Of a DNA stretch of 64,000 nt, positions 59,545 through 64,000 are shown one piece after another. The position numbers were made by a program, and so were the translations under genes. Location: contig CAITUV010000020.1 in assembly GCA_903895725.1 (NCBI GenBank), positions 1 to 64,000 of the forward strand. Direction: 5' to 3'. The notes under the pieces are model-generated. The model was not told where the DNA came from and made no database searches. It saw only the letters and a program-made list of their open reading frames with translations. The stretch comes from an uncultured Myxococcales bacterium (lineage in GTDB: Bacteria > Myxococcota_A > UBA9042 > CAIXZC01). Numbering within the stretch: the first letter of the stretch is position 1; each line of letters opens with the position of its first letter.

Positions 59545-62500
59545 ATGGGTTCCCGTCGATTCGCACCTGCTCTCCTCGTGTTGCTGCTCCTCTCTCCGCT
59601 CGACTCCAGGGCGGAATCGCTCGACCTCCTCCCGCAGTCGGCCGTGCTCCAGAGCGCCGGCACGCTGCTGACGGCCGCCGTGTCCGAGCTCCAGGAGATC
59701 AAGCGCACCGACGACGCGGCTGCCTGGAAGGGGGCTGTCGCAGACGACGCGGTCCTCGTCTGGGCCTACTCCGATTCCCTCTCGTCCATGGTGCCCGTCT
59801 GGTGGCTGGTCTCCGTTTCCAACGGAGGGAAAAGAATCGGCCTGCTGGCGCTCGACCCCCGCGATGGCCACTTCCTGTGGCGCACGACCCGGCTCGGCAA
59901 GTCCCATGCCCAGTTGGCCGACGCTCTCTTCGCCACCAAACCGGACAAGGCCCGGGAGCAGATTCGCCCGCGCATCCCGGTCGAGGAGAAGGACCAGCTC
60001 GACGTCCAGCACCTGGTCGTCGTCACCGTGGCGGGCAACTACTACTGGCTCGTCCCTCCCACCGGCGAAAACCTGGTTGCCTCGCTCTGCTTCCCCATCT
60101 CAGGCGGGGGCGAGCCATTGCCCCTGTGGCAGGCCGCGGCCAGGGGGCGCTCCCTATACCCCTCGTGGCAACTCCCCGTCCGCTCCGCCGCGCCGCCCTC
60201 GCTCAAGCCGGCCGAGCAGGCCGCCGCTGCCGCTGGCCTCACCGCCATGGTCGGCGAAGTGCCCTTCTACGGCCGGTTCGGCACCCAGGATGCCTGGGCC
60301 GCCGCCGTGGCATCCGTCCGCCAGTGGTGGTCCCCCGTCCGCCTCGGCACGCGGGAGCAGATGATGACCGCGTTTGCAGGCTTCATTGGCAAGAAGCCCA
60401 ACGAGCCCGCCATGCTGGGCGACCTCTACCAGGTCCTCAGCCGCCAGTCCGCCCTGGACCGCCACTGGGATTCGAAGGTGGGCAACAACGGGGCGAACCT
60501 GAAGGATTTCGCTACCGCGTGGTTCGGACCGGGAGAGCCGCTGGCCCCCGCCCGGAGCGAGATCGCATGGAACGCTGCGGATCTGGCGTCCTGGCTCGCC
60601 CGTGAAGCCCCGGTCATCGCCGCCATCGATGCGGACGGTCTCGGGGCCACGGAGGCCGTGGACCACGTCGCCCTGGTCACCGGGATCTCCCTGGCCGCCG
60701 GACGCCTGTACGCCTGGAGCCCCTGGGGTCTTCCCGACACCTTCTCCGTGGCCGACTTCGATGCCCGCTTCTGGGCCGGCTGGTACGGTGTGAGCTGCGA
60801 CATGCCCGTTCTCTGCGCCACCCCCGCTTACTCCCGACGAGGTCTCGTCGCAGCGGTTCCGGGCGACCTCGTGGGGCCCCCGTCCCCCGAACCCGTCTTT
60901 GCCGTGCCCCAGGTCGTCTCGGATTCGCAGCGGCTGGTAGTCGCCGGCATCGGCATGGCCCTTGCCGGTTCGGCAGCGCCGGCTCTCGGAGGAGATGACG
61001 GCTTCGGACGTGACTTCCGCTCCTCCTGCACCGTGACGGTCCCCGGCGGTGACGCGGCCACGCAGACCGACAAGGGGGGATGGAACGACATTGCCGCCAC
61101 CACCGGAGACAGGAGCCTCGTCGTTGCCGTGGCCTCCGATGCGCCCCTGCCCGCCGGAGGCTCCGTCGGAGGCGGACGATTCGAAGCCCGGATCAAGGAT
61201 CTCCCGGCACAGGGCGAAATCGCTCTCCAGATCACGTGCAATGCCTTCGATGCCGACGACCTCACGCACTTCGGCCACACCTCCACCGTCGAGGTCGGCG
61301 ACGACCTTGCCGCTCCCGATGGCCGCCGCAAGATGAAGGTTCCCATGCCCCTGCGGGGCGAAAAGACCGTGGCAGCAACGGTCTCTGTACGTGACGACGA
61401 CCCCTCCGCCCCCCGTGTGACCCGCATCTCCCCCCCCTTCGTGACGGATGCGCTCTCGGGGTCCTACCGGTTCGAAGTGGCCCTGGAGGATCCCAGCGGG
61501 ATCGGGGAAGTCAAGGTGGGCTGGTCGTTCGACGGAAAGGAACCGAAGGACTGGCGCTCGTTTGGCGAGTGCAAGGATGGACGCTGCTCAATCGAGGTCT
61601 CCAGGGAGGACCTCCTGGAGCATATCGACGGGAACGCGACCTTCTTCGTCCGCGCCTCGGACAAGGACCAGGATCGGGAGGGTGACTCCTCCAGCACCGT
61701 TACGAAGTTCGACGTGGCCGTTGTGGATGACGACCCCAACGGTCCCACCGTCGTCGAAACCGTCGTCGAGCGCGCCGAGAACATGCAGTTCCGAATCCTC
61801 GTGAAGATCGAAGACCAGTCCGGGCTCTTCGTGTCCGAGAACTGGCCCAAGCTCTACTACAGCTTCTCAGACACCCTCTCGCCCGAGTCCTTCGACGGCG
61901 TCACCAAGATGGTGGCGGTCCCCAAGCTCGGTCCCGGGTGGTTCACCGCAACCGCCCCCTGGGGCGAGAAGGGGGCCCAGGAGGCCGCCGCCGCCGAGCA
62001 GAAGAAGACCGACACGTTCCTCTACCTCAAGGTGAGGGTGTCCGACCTGGACAAGGACCGGGAAAACGACGACTCGGAGACCTGGTCCATCGTCCGCTCC
62101 GAAGTCTATCTGCCGGCGCCGCTGGCCGACACCCGCACCATCGTCGACATCTGGCCGGCCGGCGGAGTCGAGTCCGCCAAGGTGCTCTGGGATGACTGGT
62201 TCGAGCCGCCCCCCGCCGACGTGCCTGCCCGCCTGTTCTTCGAAGGGCGGCCGGCCTCCGTCACCCCGTCCCCGGTTCCCGACGTGATCACCGGTCCGCA
62301 GGCCAAGCTCCGCATCCACATCGCGGTCAGCCTCGCCTTCGCCAATGCCGGTGCCACTCTCACCCTGGCCGGTGCCTCCCTCGGCAAGAAGCCGTTCAAC
62401 CTCAAGGCCGAGGTGGTCACGAAGAAGGGCATCTGGGAGCTCGGAACGGTCACGTTCCCGACCGAAGACAAGGCCGGTGAAGAGCTCAAGCTCGAGCTTC

Positions 62501-62631
62501 CTTCCGGTGCCCTCACCGCGGGGGAAAACATCCTCGTGCTGGTCCCCGCCCCCGGAACCGGGGCCAATGACCGCCTCCGCATCGAACGGATCCTCCTCGA
62601 GGCCAAGGAAGCCCCCGCCGTCAAGAAGTAA
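59545..62631 (+). CDS. Large secreted protein with degenerate papain-like (C39-type) domain
   Basis: 1028 residues from ATG 59545, GGAGG upstream, 13 bp after the aldolase stop. Signal peptide cleaved after SRA near residue 23. Residues about 236-410 resemble C39/papain-like peptidases: GRFGTQDAWAAAVASVRQWW corresponds to the usual (S/Y)xCWAAxxASVL helix but has Ala250 where the catalytic Cys belongs, while the His motif VDHVALVTGI (His374) and an SPWG turn persist. So it is probably an inactive, binding-only relative (inference). The rest (about 550-880) comprises Ig-like modules with acidic DKDxDREGD and DDDPNGP turns that may bind calcium, and a C-terminal beta-sandwich. Likely periplasmic or extracellular. 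Confidence 0.82.
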   Translation: MGSRRFAPALLVLLLLSPLDSRAESLDLLPQSAVLQSAGTLLTAAVSELQEIKRTDDAAAWKGAVADDAVLVWAYSDSLSSMVPVWWLVSVSNGGKRIGLLALDPRDGHFLWRTTRLGKSHAQLADALFATKPDKAREQIRPRIPVEEKDQLDVQHLVVVTVAGNYYWLVPPTGENLVASLCFPISGGGEPLPLWQAAARGRSLYPSWQLPVRSAAPPSLKPAEQAAAAAGLTAMVGEVPFYGRFGTQDAWAAAVASVRQWWSPVRLGTREQMMTAFAGFIGKKPNEPAMLGDLYQVLSRQSALDRHWDSKVGNNGANLKDFATAWFGPGEPLAPARSEIAWNAADLASWLAREAPVIAAIDADGLGATEAVDHVALVTGISLAAGRLYAWSPWGLPDTFSVADFDARFWAGWYGVSCDMPVLCATPAYSRRGLVAAVPGDLVGPPSPEPVFAVPQVVSDSQRLVVAGIGMALAGSAAPALGGDDGFGRDFRSSCTVTVPGGDAATQTDKGGWNDIAATTGDRSLVVAVASDAPLPAGGSVGGGRFEARIKDLPAQGEIALQITCNAFDADDLTHFGHTSTVEVGDDLAAPDGRRKMKVPMPLRGEKTVAATVSVRDDDPSAPRVTRISPPFVTDALSGSYRFEVALEDPSGIGEVKVGWSFDGKEPKDWRSFGECKDGRCSIEVSREDLLEHIDGNATFFVRASDKDQDREGDSSSTVTKFDVAVVDDDPNGPTVVETVVERAENMQFRILVKIEDQSGLFVSENWPKLYYSFSDTLSPESFDGVTKMVAVPKLGPGWFTATAPWGEKGAQEAAAAEQKKTDTFLYLKVRVSDLDKDRENDDSETWSIVRSEVYLPAPLADTRTIVDIWPAGGVESAKVLWDDWFEPPPADVPARLFFEGRPASVTPSPVPDVITGPQAKLRIHIAVSLAFANAGATLTLAGASLGKKPFNLKAEVVTKKGIWELGTVTFPTEDKAGEELKLELPSGALTAGENILVLVPAPGTGANDRLRIERILLEAKEAPAVKK

Positions 62632-62716
62632 CGGCCGGAAGCTTCCACCGGGCTGGACATCCGCAACCACTGGAATGCGCCTGTTCGTGCGAAGGGCGGC
62701 GTCACGCCGGCGGCGA

Positions 62717-64000
62717 CTACAGGGACTCGGGAGAGAGCTCAATCTTGAGCGTGAGCTTCACCGGCTTGTCCGCAGGAGCAGGCAACACCCACCTCGACAC
62801 CCTCTCCACGAGGCAGTCGGCCAGCGGCTTGCTCCCCACCTTGTTCTCCAGCACCTTCACGGACACGGCCCCACTGGGGTCCAACGTCACCTCGAGCTCC
62901 ACGATTCCGTTCAGGTTCGGCGTCTTCCGGCGCTCCTTCTCTACACACCACCGCACTGTGGCCGTCTGCTTCCGAACGTATTGCCTCACCCGCTCCATGT
63001 CGACCTCGCCCCCAGAGGGATCGCCCACGATGATCCGCACCTTGGCCGCCACTTTGCTGACCGCCGGGGACGCCATGAGAGCACGGCTGACCTTCTTCTT
63101 GTCCAGCTCATGGAGATCCTGCCCCGGAGCGCCGCCCGCCCCCCAGCCGCCGCCCTGGATCGCTGACAAGTCGAACGGATCCACGTCCGGTCCTCCCAGG
63201 CTGCCGAGGGCCAGGCTGCCGATGCCGGCCCCGCCGCCCCCGGCCCCGACAAGCCCGATGACGGTGCTCGAAGATACCGGGGCGGGCGACTGGAACCGAT
63301 CCCTCACCGGCCCGAACACTCCCCGATACGAGGTCCCCTCCGGCATCGGCACAGATACTTGAACGGTCTCAAGCCGGCCGTCGACGACTCGAACGGTCTC
63401 CTCGACTGCCACGAACGCCGTGTACTTGCTCATGATCCGGTGTCGAATGGCCAGCTCGATGATCGGCTCGACCAGCTCGGCAGTCTCGTCCCTGCGGTAC
63501 ATCTGCGCCGACAGCTCGTCGATTCGCGTCCTGGCCCAGAGCGTGGCCAGCGCCCCGTTGCCCTTCTCCTCGACCGGAAAGACCACCGGGATCTCCCGTC
63601 GGAACTCGGCATTGCCCCGCCGCCCCGTCACGACGAGCGTGGCGCTTCCGGCCCCCTTGTATCGGCCGTGCACGGTCAGCGGCTGCCCGGCGAACAGGTC
63701 CGGAATCTTCCCCGGAGTCACGTCCTCCAGCGTCACCCCCCCCATGACCTCGACCCGGATGTCAACCAGCGTTGGTGCGGAGATCCTTCGATAGAAGCGC
63801 GCCACCGCCGCATCAGCAGACTCGTCCTGCCGAACGTACGTCGCATACCCTCGCCCCATTTGGGCCAGCCCGTCCAGCAGGTATCGGTTGACCGACGACC
63901 CGATCCCGAACGAGAACAGGCGGCTGTCCCCAAGCTTCTCCTTCACCGCCGAGAGGATCGCATGCTCGTTCCCGATGAAACCGTCCGTCATGAGGGCCAC
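62717..64000 (-). CDS. VIT/VWA protein with AgmX/PglI-type C-terminal domain (partial, N-terminus beyond window)
   Basis: The visible 427 residues are the C-terminal part and the frame is open at the right edge. The first 55 residues are the end of a vWA domain (MTDGFIGNEHAILSAVKEKL, LFSFGIGSSVNRYLLDGLA). The middle matches VIT/VWA (inter-alpha-trypsin inhibitor-like) proteins, followed by a Gly/Ala linker. The end has the AgmX/PglI C-terminal pattern (VRWCVEKERRKTPNLNGIVE, LDPSGAVSVKVLENKVG, LADCLVERVSRWVLP), a TonB-like domain known from Myxococcus gliding/adventurous-motility proteins. It converges with the gene before it (85-bp gap, 62632-62716, no clear terminator). Envelope function is inferred. 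Confidence 0.85.
   Translation of the reverse strand: MALMTDGFIGNEHAILSAVKEKLGDSRLFSFGIGSSVNRYLLDGLAQMGRGYATYVRQDESADAAVARFYRRISAPTLVDIRVEVMGGVTLEDVTPGKIPDLFAGQPLTVHGRYKGAGSATLVVTGRRGNAEFRREIPVVFPVEEKGNGALATLWARTRIDELSAQMYRRDETAELVEPIIELAIRHRIMSKYTAFVAVEETVRVVDGRLETVQVSVPMPEGTSYRGVFGPVRDRFQSPAPVSSSTVIGLVGAGGGGAGIGSLALGSLGGPDVDPFDLSAIQGGGWGAGGAPGQDLHELDKKKVSRALMASPAVSKVAAKVRIIVGDPSGGEVDMERVRQYVRKQTATVRWCVEKERRKTPNLNGIVELEVTLDPSGAVSVKVLENKVGSKPLADCLVERVSRWVLPAPADKPVKLTLKIELSPESL

Noticed and set aside
62686..62712. Small inverted repeat in the 62632-62716 gap as a bidirectional terminator
   Set aside because: Only about five base pairs of stem and no T-run on either strand.

Overview
The window is high-GC bacterial chromosome with dense gene packing, many lipoproteins and outer-membrane proteins. 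It most resembles a Myxococcota / former Deltaproteobacteria genome. This is inferred from family content: a myxobacterial-type outer-membrane beta-barrel beside a TPR protein, a VIT/VWA protein with an AgmX/PglI-type C-terminal domain, membrane Ser/Thr kinases with DWG in place of DFG, Myxococcus-type cysteine-rich (DUF4215-like) repeats, MopE-like CNGxDDDCDGxxDE motifs and thrombospondin type-3 calcium repeats. No rRNA or species marker is present, so the genus cannot be named.

Layout. 1-4688 (minus): TPR protein (cut by the window edge), beta-barrel and vWA lipoprotein. 4961-6694 (plus): FHA-GAF histidine kinase. 6725-14073 (minus): truD, two overlapping unknown genes and the first giant Cys-rich lipoprotein. 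14281-17726: FadL-type porin, membrane pseudokinase and FmdB-like zinc ribbon. 17972-22013: two beta-propeller-type lipoproteins. 22190-24760: glycogen phosphorylase. 24767-34038 (minus): an operon of fibrinogen-domain lipoprotein, WD40 Ser/Thr kinase and FAD oxidoreductase joined by abutting or overlapping codons. 34198-37225: anion transporter and pgi, divergent. 37516-43564: second giant Cys-rich lipoprotein and a degenerate vWA lipoprotein. 43561-44293: VapBC-like toxin-antitoxin module with a palindromic operator inside its promoter. 44403-47484: a small membrane protein, an L,D-transpeptidase lipoprotein and a VOC protein with a histidine-rich tail. 47593-57677: three more giant Cys-rich lipoproteins. 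57856-62631 (plus): tRNA-Leu(GAG), two small paralogous lipoproteins, a class II aldolase and a large secreted protein with a probably inactive papain-like domain. 62717-64000 (minus): VIT/VWA protein, cut by the right edge.

Two patterns stand out. (1) Six giant lipoproteins (10621-14073, 29872-34038, 37516-40887, 47593-50280, 50584-53862, 54006-57677) share one N-terminal Cys-rich cassette but carry different repeat stalks (EGF-like CTDDSC repeats, TSP3/MopE repeats, beta-helix plus Gly-rich) and unrelated C-terminal domains. They look like a modular surface-display family. (2) Five copies of one composite intergenic repeat (14136-14215, 17771-17917, 37206-37435, 40890-41280, 46311-46577) combine a conserved ~110-145 bp core with oppositely oriented arrays of a 9-bp unit (GTCCTATGC and variants). 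One copy supplies the stop codon of pgi.

The metabolic genes (glgP, pgi, truD) are ordinary housekeeping genes scattered between these. The remainder is cell-envelope and signalling material.
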